From the NCBI RefSeq assembly GCF_010723305.1, contig NZ_BLKW01000004.1, forward strand, positions 310,001 to 374,000: a DNA stretch of 64,000 nt, given 5' to 3'. The notes under the pieces were generated by a model. The model did no database searches. It was not told the origin of the DNA and worked only from the letters and a program-made list of their open reading frames with translations. The translations under genes and the position numbers were made by a program. Below, one piece after another: positions 57,390 through 64,000 of the stretch (position 1 is the stretch's first letter; the number at the start of each line of letters is the position of its first letter). The stretch is from Mycobacterium botniense (GTDB lineage: Bacteria; Actinomycetota; Actinomycetes; Mycobacteriales; Mycobacteriaceae).

Positions 57390-58064
57390 CTACCAGATAT
57401 AGGGCACCAAGCGGTAGCGCACCTTGTGCTGATATTCGCGATACCCGGCCAGTTCGCGTTGCAGGACCTGTTCTTCATCGCGGATGCGCAGGACGAGCAC
57501 TACCAATCCGGGGATGAGGAAGACGAGTCCCCAGTAGGAGCCGAGGGCGAGCGGCACACCCAGCATCAGGATCACGTTGCCGACGTACATCGGGTGGCGG
57601 ACGATGCCGTACAGCCCGGTGGAGACCAGCTTCTGTTCCGCCTCGACGGTGACGTTGGCGGCCGCGTAACTGTTTTGGATGACCACGAGCATCGCCAGCC
57701 CAAGTCCGAGCATCACCAAGACATCACCGACGACGCAGACCGAGGCCGGAACCCGCGACCACCCCAAGCGATGATCCAGGGCGCTGACCGCCATCATTGC
57801 GGTGAACGAGACGAAGACGACGGAGATGATGATCTTCTGCAGCGTCCTGGTCTCGGCAAAAGGTCCCGCACGCATGCGACGCTCAAGTGCGGCCGGGTTC
57901 GTCCGAAGCACGTAGATGCTCGGAATCCATGTCGAGAGCGCGAAGACGGCCAGGAAAGCCCACGCCTGCCAGTAGTGCAAGGTGCCGGCCGGCAAAAACA
58001 GCGTCAATCCGAAGGCCGCTAGGCCCAAAGCGGATGACACTGCGCCTTTACCGAGTGTTTTCAT
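57390..58064 (-). CDS. Membrane methyltransferase, ICMT-like (Rv1216c-like)
   Basis: 224 residues with five membrane helices. The C-terminal third carries the isoprenylcysteine-methyltransferase-type SAM site: STGLYGIVRHPMYVGNV and RDEEQVLQRELAGYREYQHK. The acceptor substrate is unknown. It lies 10 bases after the ABC permease gene on the same strand and may be the last gene of the exporter operon. It belongs to the same superfamily as the mddA-like gene at 29090 but is not a close copy. Confidence 0.87.
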   Translation of the reverse strand: MKTLGKGAVSSALGLAAFGLTLFLPAGTLHYWQAWAFLAVFALSTWIPSIYVLRTNPAALERRMRAGPFAETRTLQKIIISVVFVSFTAMMAVSALDHRLGWSRVPASVCVVGDVLVMLGLGLAMLVVIQNSYAAANVTVEAEQKLVSTGLYGIVRHPMYVGNVILMLGVPLALGSYWGLVFLIPGLVVLVLRIRDEEQVLQRELAGYREYQHKVRYRLVPYIW

Positions 58065-58074
58065 GACGGCATCC

Positions 58075-59721
58075 TCAGCTTCGCACGTCGCGGCGCCGGA
58101 AGAACACCGCTGCCAGCCCGATCAGTGCCGCATCGACCGCCAGGAGCCAGAGCAGTGGAACGGCCCTGAAGTCGCCGCCGCCGACTTGCGGGATATGCGT
58201 GAACGGTTCGAGGTCGAGCACCCACTGCGGAGCACCCGACAGCGAGCCGAGCAGGTACACCGCGATGAACCCGACCAGCACCCCCCACGCCAGCGGGGTG
58301 AACCGCGGGGCCAGACCGAACAGCGTAACGGTCACCGCGGCGAGCAGCCAGGCGGCGGGCAACTGCACGGCGGCACTGCCGAGGACGGTGGCCAGCTTGC
58401 CGCCGACATCACCGGCGGCCAAGCCGTACGTGAGCCCGGCCGCCAGCCCGGCACCCAGCATCGCCACCGCCGATCCGGTCAGTGCGATCACCAAATGACT
58501 TGCCAACCAGCGGGTCCGGCTGATCGCTCCGGCAAGTAGTGTCTCCGCTCGCTGGCCAGTCTCCTCCTGGTGCAGTCGCAGCGTCAGCGAGATAGTGAAC
58601 GCGGCGGCCGCTACGGCCAGCATGTTGAACGCCACCGCGATAAAGGCCTGCTCCAGCACACCCGTGCCGCCCAGCCGCGCGAGGATACTGCGTGCGGCCG
58701 TGCCGTCGCCCAGTTCGTCCCCGATGCCGTGCACCACGCTGCCGATCAGCAGGCCATACAGACATAGTCCGGCGGTCCACAACAACACTGCGGCGCGGTC
58801 GAGCCGCCACGCCAGCCCGAACACCCCTCGCAGCGCCACTGCGGCAGTTGCGGGACCGAGACGTTCGGCGATCAACCCGGCGCCCACGTCGCGGCGCGCG
58901 AGCAATCCGTAGGCCAGCACAGTGAGCACCACCGTCGTCGCCAGATGCAGCACCAGTACCCACCAGCGCTCGCCCGCGTAGGGCCTGACCTGCAGCGACC
59001 AGCCCAGTGGGGAAGACCATGACAACCTGCCAGAACCGGCATCGCCCACGGCGCGCAACGCGAACGCGGCCGCCAGCACGGTGAACGCGGCCGCGCGGGC
59101 GAACCGGGCGCTCGGCGACAACTGCGCGGCCACCGCGGCCACGGCGGTGAACACCAGCCCGGACGCGGCCAGCGCCGCGCCGAACGCTAGCGACCCGCTG
59201 CGCGCAACGTCGGTGCTTAACAGCCCCGCAACACCAACCACGCCGGTGGCGATCGACGCCCCGAAGGACAACAGCAGCGCGGCCGTCAGGTTGGCGTAAC
59301 GGCCGACAGCGGTTGAGTCGATTAGTTCGGCGCGTCCCGCCTCCTCCTCGGCGCGGGTATGGCGGATCACGGTGAGGATGACCGCTATTGCGATGAGCAC
59401 GTGGAACATCCCGGCTTTCCAGATGGCGACTGCGCCGAGGCTGTCGTTGTAGACCGGGCCGTACAAAGCCCGCTGCGCGGGGCTGGTCATGATCGAGGCC
59501 GCGAATGCTGCGCGCGCGGCCTCGGTGGGGTAGACCTTCTCGACGCTGCCGACGTAGATGGTCGCCAGTGGCACGGACAGCAGCAAGACCCACAACGGCA
59601 GGACGATCCGGTCGCGGCGCAGAAAGAGCCGCAGCATGCCCAGCGTGCCGGAGACGTTCGAACCGTGTCCGGGCACCCGGTGTGCCGGGCGATGCGACCG
59701 GTCCACGGCGAGCATGCTCAT
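58075..59721 (-). CDS. ABC exporter permease (Rv1217c-like)
   Basis: 548 residues with about twelve hydrophobic helices, like tetronasin-type ABC-2 permeases. Paired with the ATPase next door (four-base overlap), it should form a drug or lipid exporter; the M. tuberculosis Rv1217c-Rv1218c pair is implicated in multidrug efflux. The first 25 residues are polar and cytoplasmic. The last codons precede the ICMT-like gene by 10 bases. Confidence 0.92.
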   Translation of the reverse strand: MSMLAVDRSHRPAHRVPGHGSNVSGTLGMLRLFLRRDRIVLPLWVLLLSVPLATIYVGSVEKVYPTEAARAAFAASIMTSPAQRALYGPVYNDSLGAVAIWKAGMFHVLIAIAVILTVIRHTRAEEEAGRAELIDSTAVGRYANLTAALLLSFGASIATGVVGVAGLLSTDVARSGSLAFGAALAASGLVFTAVAAVAAQLSPSARFARAAAFTVLAAAFALRAVGDAGSGRLSWSSPLGWSLQVRPYAGERWWVLVLHLATTVVLTVLAYGLLARRDVGAGLIAERLGPATAAVALRGVFGLAWRLDRAAVLLWTAGLCLYGLLIGSVVHGIGDELGDGTAARSILARLGGTGVLEQAFIAVAFNMLAVAAAAFTISLTLRLHQEETGQRAETLLAGAISRTRWLASHLVIALTGSAVAMLGAGLAAGLTYGLAAGDVGGKLATVLGSAAVQLPAAWLLAAVTVTLFGLAPRFTPLAWGVLVGFIAVYLLGSLSGAPQWVLDLEPFTHIPQVGGGDFRAVPLLWLLAVDAALIGLAAVFFRRRDVRS

Positions 59722-60656
59722 GGCGTCCGCACTTCCTGTCCGCTGCGCGCCCGCTCACCGTCGACGCTGTAGTGGCGCAAAAACAGTTCCTCCAAGGTCG
59801 GCGGGTGGCTGACCAGGTTGCGCACACCCGCTTCGCCGAGTACCCGAATGAGTTCACCCAGGCTTTCACTGCCGACCTGCGCGTGCAGGATGTTGCCTAC
59901 GACGCTGACATTCTCCACGCCCTTGATCCGCGTGAGATCTCCTGGGTCACCAATCATTTCGGCTTTAATCGAGGTACGGCTGAGGTGGCGCATAGAGTCC
60001 AGAGAACCGCTATCGACGGTCTTGCCGGCCCGGATGATAGTCAGCCGATCGCAGAGCGCCTCAGTCTCAGCCAGGAGATGGCTCGACAACAAGACAGTCA
60101 CGCCGCGGTCGCGTGCTTCTCCCACACACTGCTGAAAGACGTGCTCCATCAACGGATCCAGTCCGGTGCTCGGCTCGTCGAGCAGCAGCAGCTCGGCCCG
60201 TGACGAGAACGCCGAGACGAGGGAGACTTTCTGGCGGTTACCCTTGGAGTAGGTGCGGGCCTTCTTGCGCGGGTCGAGGTCGAAGCGCTCGATCAGCTCG
60301 GCGCGGCGCTTCCGGTCGATACCGCCGCGCATCCGGGCCAGTAAATCGATGATTTCGCCGCCGGTGAGCGAGGGCCATAGTGTGACATCGCCTGGCACAT
60401 AGGCGATACGACGGTGCAGCCCGACAGCGTCGGTCCACGGGTCGCCGCCGAGCAGTCGAGCTGTCCCGCTATCGGCCCTGACCGCGCCCAGCAGTATCCG
60501 GATCGTCGTCGTCTTACCGGCGCCGTTGGGGCCCAGAAAGCCGTGCACCTCGCCTTCGCGCACTGTCAGGTCCAAGCCATCCAGCGCTCGCACCGAGCCG
60601 AAATGTTTTGTGAGGGAGTGAATGTCGATAGCGATATGGCTAGTGTCAGCGGGCAT
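59718..60656 (-). CDS. ABC exporter ATPase (Rv1218c-like)
   Basis: 312 residues. Walker [10 protein letters not shown] is at 42-50, the signature loop YSKGNRQKV at 136-144 (a variant of LSGGQ, as in daunorubicin-type exporters), and Walker B LLLLD-E at 156-161. The C-terminal 90 residues are the DrrA-like extension ending in LEELFLRHY. It powers the adjacent permease. It overlaps the RaaS-type regulator by 11 bases, so regulator, ATPase, permease and methyltransferase form one operon. Confidence 0.95.
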   Translation of the reverse strand: MPADTSHIAIDIHSLTKHFGSVRALDGLDLTVREGEVHGFLGPNGAGKTTTIRILLGAVRADSGTARLLGGDPWTDAVGLHRRIAYVPGDVTLWPSLTGGEIIDLLARMRGGIDRKRRAELIERFDLDPRKKARTYSKGNRQKVSLVSAFSSRAELLLLDEPSTGLDPLMEHVFQQCVGEARDRGVTVLLSSHLLAETEALCDRLTIIRAGKTVDSGSLDSMRHLSRTSIKAEMIGDPGDLTRIKGVENVSVVGNILHAQVGSESLGELIRVLGEAGVRNLVSHPPTLEELFLRHYSVDGERARSGQEVRTP

Positions 60657-61284
60657 CGGAGGCTCCTTGCCGGGCCGCGGCCAGCAACGCGTCGTACATC
60701 GTGGGATCGGCCATCAGGCCCTCGGTGTAGACCTCCAGGGAGGGCAGCAGCATGTCGTTGCGGTAGTCGCGCAGCACCGCCCGCAGATCGGTGGGGTTTT
60801 CGTGCAATTGCAGGTACAGCAAAAAACCGCCGCCACCGGTGATTGCCAAAAACCTGGCCCTGGCCTTCGGGTCGCGGCTGGGTTTGATGGCGCCGGCCCG
60901 CACACCCTCGTCCAGATACTCCTCGGCGTTTTCAATCATCCTGCGCCACAGCACTTTTCCTAATTCGCTGCCAGACTGCACACTGCGCACCAGGTATGCC
61001 ATGATGGGCGCATACGACTCGATCTCAGCCAACTGGGCGAACCAGGTGGCCGGGTCGTTGGAGCGCATTGACTCCGACTTTGCGGTGCGGATCTCGTCAG
61101 CGACGTAGTCATCGCAGGCCCGGCGCAGGCCGTCTTTGGAGCCGAAGTGATGGATCACCAACGCGGCACTTACCTCGGCGGCGTCAGCGATGGCGCGCAG
61201 GCTGACACCGAAGCCATGCTCGCCGAACTGCCGGATCGCCGCATCGCGGATTCGGGCGGCGGCGGTCAGATCGGCTGAACGCAT
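60646..61284 (-). CDS. raaS: TetR-family repressor RaaS
   Basis: 212 residues from ATG 61284, matching Rv1219c, known as RaaS (regulator of antimicrobial-assisted survival), which represses the downstream efflux genes. Helix-turn-helix at about 28-50 ([20 protein letters not shown]). The remaining helices form the ligand pocket. TTGACA at 61316-61321 and TTTAAT at 61294-61299 on the minus strand make a good promoter, with the direct repeat described separately around the -10. Confidence 0.93.
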   Translation of the reverse strand: MRSADLTAAARIRDAAIRQFGEHGFGVSLRAIADAAEVSAALVIHHFGSKDGLRRACDDYVADEIRTAKSESMRSNDPATWFAQLAEIESYAPIMAYLVRSVQSGSELGKVLWRRMIENAEEYLDEGVRAGAIKPSRDPKARARFLAITGGGGFLLYLQLHENPTDLRAVLRDYRNDMLLPSLEVYTEGLMADPTMYDALLAAARQGASDAR

Positions 61285-61321
61285 GTTCAGCACATTAAAC
61301 AGTTGTTCAGGACGCTGTCAA
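61284..61321 (-). promoter_or_regulatory. raaS promoter with TGTTCAG direct repeat
   Basis: On the minus strand TTGACA and TTTAAT are 16 bases apart just upstream of the raaS ATG. The heptamer TGTTCAG (plus-strand reading) occurs at 61284-61290 and 61304-61310, a 20-base period on either side of the -10. This spacing suggests a site for the TetR dimer and autoregulation. Confidence 0.5.
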
Positions 61322-61354
61322 TGCGACACCGGGCCCGAAATCCGGAACGACGCG

Positions 61355-62020
61355 TTAATCGCGGACCGCGGCCAGCAGCCCGTCGCCGAGCGGGACCAAG
61401 GCCGGGGTGAGCCGCTCGTCCTCGGCGATCAGCCGGGCCGCTTCCCGGACCGCTGTCACCTCAGCGTCGTGCGCTGCGGGATCGCCTGCACGCCCGCCCA
61501 GGGCCGCGCCGTGCACGATGACCACCCCGCCGGGGCGCAACAACCGCACCGCTTCGGCGACGTAGCTGGGCTGGTCGAGCGGATCGGCGTCAATGAACAC
61601 CAGGTCATACGACGCATCGGCGAGCCGGGTCAGCACCTCCTGGGCCCGGCCGCTGATCAGGCGCGTTCGTGACGGCCCGATCCCGGCCTCGGCGAACGCC
61701 TCTTTGGCGATCCGCTGGTATTCGGGTTCGACGTCGATCGTGGTCAAAACCCCGTCCTCACTCATGCCCGACAACAACCACAGGCCGCTCACCCCGGCGC
61801 CGGTACCCACCTCGACGACAGCCTTACCACCGCTGAGCTTGACCAGCAGGCTCAGCAGCGCGCCGACCGCCGGGGTTACCGCCCCGGCGCCAATGTCCAT
61901 GGCGCGGTCGCGCGCGGCCACGAGAATCGCATCCTCTGATATCGATCCTTCGGCGTGTGCGGTGAGAGATTCGGCCCGACTCAGAGCCGCCTGACCGGGG
62001 GGGTGGTCGGTACTGGGCAT
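61355..62020 (-). CDS. SAM-dependent O-methyltransferase (Rv1220c-like)
   Basis: 221 residues. The class I methyltransferase motif [12 protein letters not shown] is at 69-79, [10 protein letters not shown] is motif II, and [12 protein letters not shown] the metal/catalytic region of COMT/caffeoyl-CoA-type enzymes. The substrate is unknown. TACGCT six bases before ATG suggests a leaderless mRNA. It is divergent from sigE and has the place of Rv1220c. Confidence 0.9.
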   Translation of the reverse strand: MPSTDHPPGQAALSRAESLTAHAEGSISEDAILVAARDRAMDIGAGAVTPAVGALLSLLVKLSGGKAVVEVGTGAGVSGLWLLSGMSEDGVLTTIDVEPEYQRIAKEAFAEAGIGPSRTRLISGRAQEVLTRLADASYDLVFIDADPLDQPSYVAEAVRLLRPGGVVIVHGAALGGRAGDPAAHDAEVTAVREAARLIAEDERLTPALVPLGDGLLAAVRD

Positions 62021-62169
62021 GCCCGCAGCGTAAGTCCAACCGGCGTCGCCGTCAGGCAGGCACGCCCGATTCCGCGGGGTGCCCGACCTCGCGACACACC
62101 CGGGCAGGCACGTTGATGAATGTCACACGGCACCGCATATCTGCAGTACGTGACTGTGCGGCCGGGCTT

Positions 62170-62186
62170 CTCAGTGAAAGCTCAGT
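62170..62186 (+). promoter_or_regulatory. Candidate MprA site upstream of sigE
   Basis: CTCAGT occurs at 62170-62175 and again at 62181-62186, an 11-base direct repeat, about 45 bases before the sigE ATG. The two-component regulator MprA is known to control sigE through paired CTCA-type repeats about one helical turn apart. The match is by eye, and the sites are short. Confidence 0.4.
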
Positions 62187-62229
62187 CGGGTCACATACCG
62201 ACCACACGCCGGTAGGCGACCGTAGTTGC

Positions 62230-63006
62230 ATGGAACGCGCCGACAGCTGGGACGGGAATACCCCGTGGGAGCTGCGCGTTACGCGCGGTGACCAACTGTC
62301 GATCAGTTACGGCAGGCCCGATTCGGAGGATCCGATCATCACCACACTCATGAGCCCGACCAGTATGTCGCATCCTCAGCGGCGCCGCGACACGGACTGG
62401 GTGGAGTCATCCGAGGAACTATTCGGCACCGCCGTGTTCGACGCGACCGGTGACAAGGCCACGATGCCGTCCTGGGATGAGTTGGTGCGCCAGCACGCCG
62501 ACCGGGTATACCGGTTGGCCTACCGGCTCTCGGGCAATCAGCACGACGCCGAAGATTTAACCCAAGAGACCTTTATCCGGGTGTTTCGATCGGTTCAGAA
62601 CTACCAGCCCGGAACATTCGAAGGCTGGCTGCACCGCATCACCACGAACCTGTTTTTGGACATGGTGCGTCGACGTGCACGCATTCGCATGGAAGCGTTG
62701 CCAGACGATTACGATCGGGTGCCCGCCAGCGATCCCAACCCCGAGCAGATCTACCACGATTCGCGCCTTGGGCCCGACCTGCAGGCGGCCCTGGATTCGC
62801 TGCCGCCGGAGTTCCGCGCCGCAGTGGTGTTGTGCGATATCGAAGGCCTGTCCTACGAGGAAATCGGTGCGACGCTGGGCGTGAAGCTGGGGACGGTACG
62901 CAGCCGCATCCACCGGGGCCGCCAGGCGCTGCGCGACTATCTGGCCGCTCATCCGGCGCACGATGCGCGTCCCGATGTGCCGGGAGCGACGGTCAACCCC
63001 GCATAA
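62230..63006 (+). CDS. sigE: ECF sigma factor SigE
   Basis: 258 residues from ATG 62230 (Rv1221 is 257). Region 2 starts at [20 protein letters not shown] (-10 recognition further on in [12 protein letters not shown]), and region 4 contains [20 protein letters not shown] for -35 binding. The first 75 residues are variable. Internal ATGs, one within the segment [10 protein letters not shown], match the alternative starts reported for M. tuberculosis SigE. It directs the envelope, heat and detergent stress response and is held by RseA, encoded next. Confidence 0.96.
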   Translation: MERADSWDGNTPWELRVTRGDQLSISYGRPDSEDPIITTLMSPTSMSHPQRRRDTDWVESSEELFGTAVFDATGDKATMPSWDELVRQHADRVYRLAYRLSGNQHDAEDLTQETFIRVFRSVQNYQPGTFEGWLHRITTNLFLDMVRRRARIRMEALPDDYDRVPASDPNPEQIYHDSRLGPDLQAALDSLPPEFRAAVVLCDIEGLSYEEIGATLGVKLGTVRSRIHRGRQALRDYLAAHPAHDARPDVPGATVNPA

Positions 63007-63147
63007 CCGGACAAGGCGGGGTCGCGGTGGTGGATCGGCTTCAGCACCACTGTGCGGGTCTGGCCGGCTGTGTGATGGGTGCTCATGCATCAGGCCGCGC
63101 GCTACATTCGAGGTACGCACGTGGAGGTGGGGTGGAAAGGAGCTGTC

Positions 63148-63540
63148 ATGGGCGACCGGGGACATGTGTTCCGTCGCGCGTTTTCCTGGCTCCCATCACC
63201 GTTTGCCTCTCAAAATGACGCTCCGGTCGGCGCTCCCCGCCAGTTCAGCTCCACTGAGCATCTGTCCACCGAGGCCATCGCGGCGTTCGTGGATGGGGAG
63301 CTGCGCATGAGCGCGCACCTGCGTGCGGCGCATCATCTGTCGCTGTGTCCTGAGTGCGCTGCCGAAGTGGATGGCCAGAACCGGGCGCGGGCGGCGCTGC
63401 GCGATTCGCATCCCATACGGATTCCCAGCACACTGCTCGGGGTATTGTCACAGATCCCGCACTCGCCGCCCGGCGCGGCGCCGCTGTCATCGGAGCAGCT
63501 CACCGACGATGACGGGCATGACCCGGGTAAGCGCCGCTAG
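63148..63540 (+). CDS. rseA: Anti-sigma-E factor RseA
   Basis: 130 residues from ATG 63148 with a GAAAGGAG site. A zinc-binding anti-sigma motif H-x3-C-x2-C is present in HHLSLCPECAAEV. It is soluble, with no membrane helix, as in M. tuberculosis, where oxidation and phosphorylation by PknB release SigE. The C-terminal tail is shorter than the 154-residue M. tuberculosis protein. Confidence 0.94.
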   Translation: MGDRGHVFRRAFSWLPSPFASQNDAPVGAPRQFSSTEHLSTEAIAAFVDGELRMSAHLRAAHHLSLCPECAAEVDGQNRARAALRDSHPIRIPSTLLGVLSQIPHSPPGAAPLSSEQLTDDDGHDPGKRR

Positions 63541-63602
63541 GCTGGACAGCACGTGCAGATTGGCTTAGCGCGCGGTTTGGTGACGGGTCGAAAGAGGACA
63601 AG

Positions 63603-64000
63603 GTGAGCGCCGACCAGGACAACTATCGCGGTGACCGCTTAGGGCCGCGCCCCATTTCCCGCCCCCCGGTCGACCCCGTTTCGCGCCAGGTTTTCGGGCG
63701 CCCGCACGGGGTCCACGGGTCTTTCGTGGCCGAAGCGGTGCGCCCGCCGAAGTACCGCAACGAAAGCACGTTCACTCCGCATCATCGGCCGGCCGACCCT
63801 GTGCTCGAGGAGGCCTTCGGCCGCCCGTATCCGGGTGCCGAGTCACTCCAGCGTCACCCCGTCGACGCCGGTGCGTTGGATGAAGACAGGGACAGCGGGC
63901 CGGAAGAGCCCGACGACCCGTGGCGGGATCCCGCGTCCGCTGCGGCTCTGGGCGGCCCGGCGCTGGCACCACCCCAGCCGCATGCCGTCATCGGGGGAAG
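63603..64000 (+). CDS. htrA: HtrA-like serine protease, N-terminal part (cut by window end)
   Basis: GTG 63603, preceded by GAGGA, opens a frame that runs off the window (132 codons seen). The product begins with a long Pro/Arg-rich cytoplasmic tail containing RPISRPPVDPVSRQVFGRP, then ADPVLEEAFGRP and EEPDDPWRDP, which match the N-terminal region of M. tuberculosis HtrA (Rv1223) before its membrane helix. The protease and PDZ domains lie beyond the end. It follows rseA in the sigE locus as expected. Confidence 0.88.
   Translation, partial: MSADQDNYRGDRLGPRPISRPPVDPVSRQVFGRPHGVHGSFVAEAVRPPKYRNESTFTPHHRPADPVLEEAFGRPYPGAESLQRHPVDAGALDEDRDSGPEEPDDPWRDPASAAALGGPALAPPQPHAVIGG

Overview
The window is chromosomal DNA of a Mycobacterium, almost certainly a slow-growing non-tuberculous species; the species itself cannot be named from this sequence. 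Three things support this. The DNA is GC-rich. Several families are restricted to mycobacteria or their relatives (PPE, LpqW, PimE, MshB, FbiC, GpgS, SigE/RseA). The gene order follows the M. tuberculosis Rv1156-Rv1223 stretch closely. All comparisons with M. tuberculosis are from memory of that gene order; no database was searched.

Layout. 1-4100: two secreted Ala/Pro-rich proteins, then pimE, phhB and mutT2. 4500-11300: the respiratory nitrate reductase operon narGHJI. 11500-21400: lpqW, a TetR gene, a PPE gene with a decayed PE gene upstream, mshB, a membrane protein, fbiC and a PEBP-like lipoprotein. 21900-23400: fdxC and dapC. 23440-29860: an accessory block that replaces the Rv1180-Rv1185 lipid cluster of M. 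tuberculosis (KimA-like potassium transporter with an extra C-terminal OB-like domain, psuG, an esterase, a class 3 lipase, mddA). 30000-34290: the proline catabolism module pruC/pruA/pruB.

34290-39880 is a defence and mobile-DNA island: two dead ISL3 transposase fragments, a frameshifted hsdM fragment, a two-gene HicA/HicB-type module whose HicB half is fused to a large nuclease-like domain, and an abiEi/abiEii system under a perfect 12-bp inverted repeat. A tRNA T-arm-like sequence lies just beyond it. The HicA plus HicB-nuclease fusion is the best candidate for an undescribed system.

40260-45360: fatty acyl-CoA ligases, an aldehyde dehydrogenase and a Nudix hydrolase. 45460-57150: conserved backbone (dapD, dapE, a STAND-type ATPase, a LOG-family gene, fadD6, folP2, gpgS, tagA, a DUF3117 gene, glgC), with a four-copy 59-bp tandem repeat at the end of fadD6. 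57390-64000: a membrane methyltransferase, an ABC exporter with its RaaS-type TetR repressor, an O-methyltransferase, and the envelope-stress genes sigE, rseA and htrA (the last cut by the window end).

Compared with M. tuberculosis, typA, PE12, the lipid cluster, sigI, the PE13/PPE18/esx block, glgM and PE14/Rv1215c are missing from their usual places. Many start codons sit 6-8 bases after a TANNNT hexamer, which is the signature of leaderless mycobacterial transcripts.
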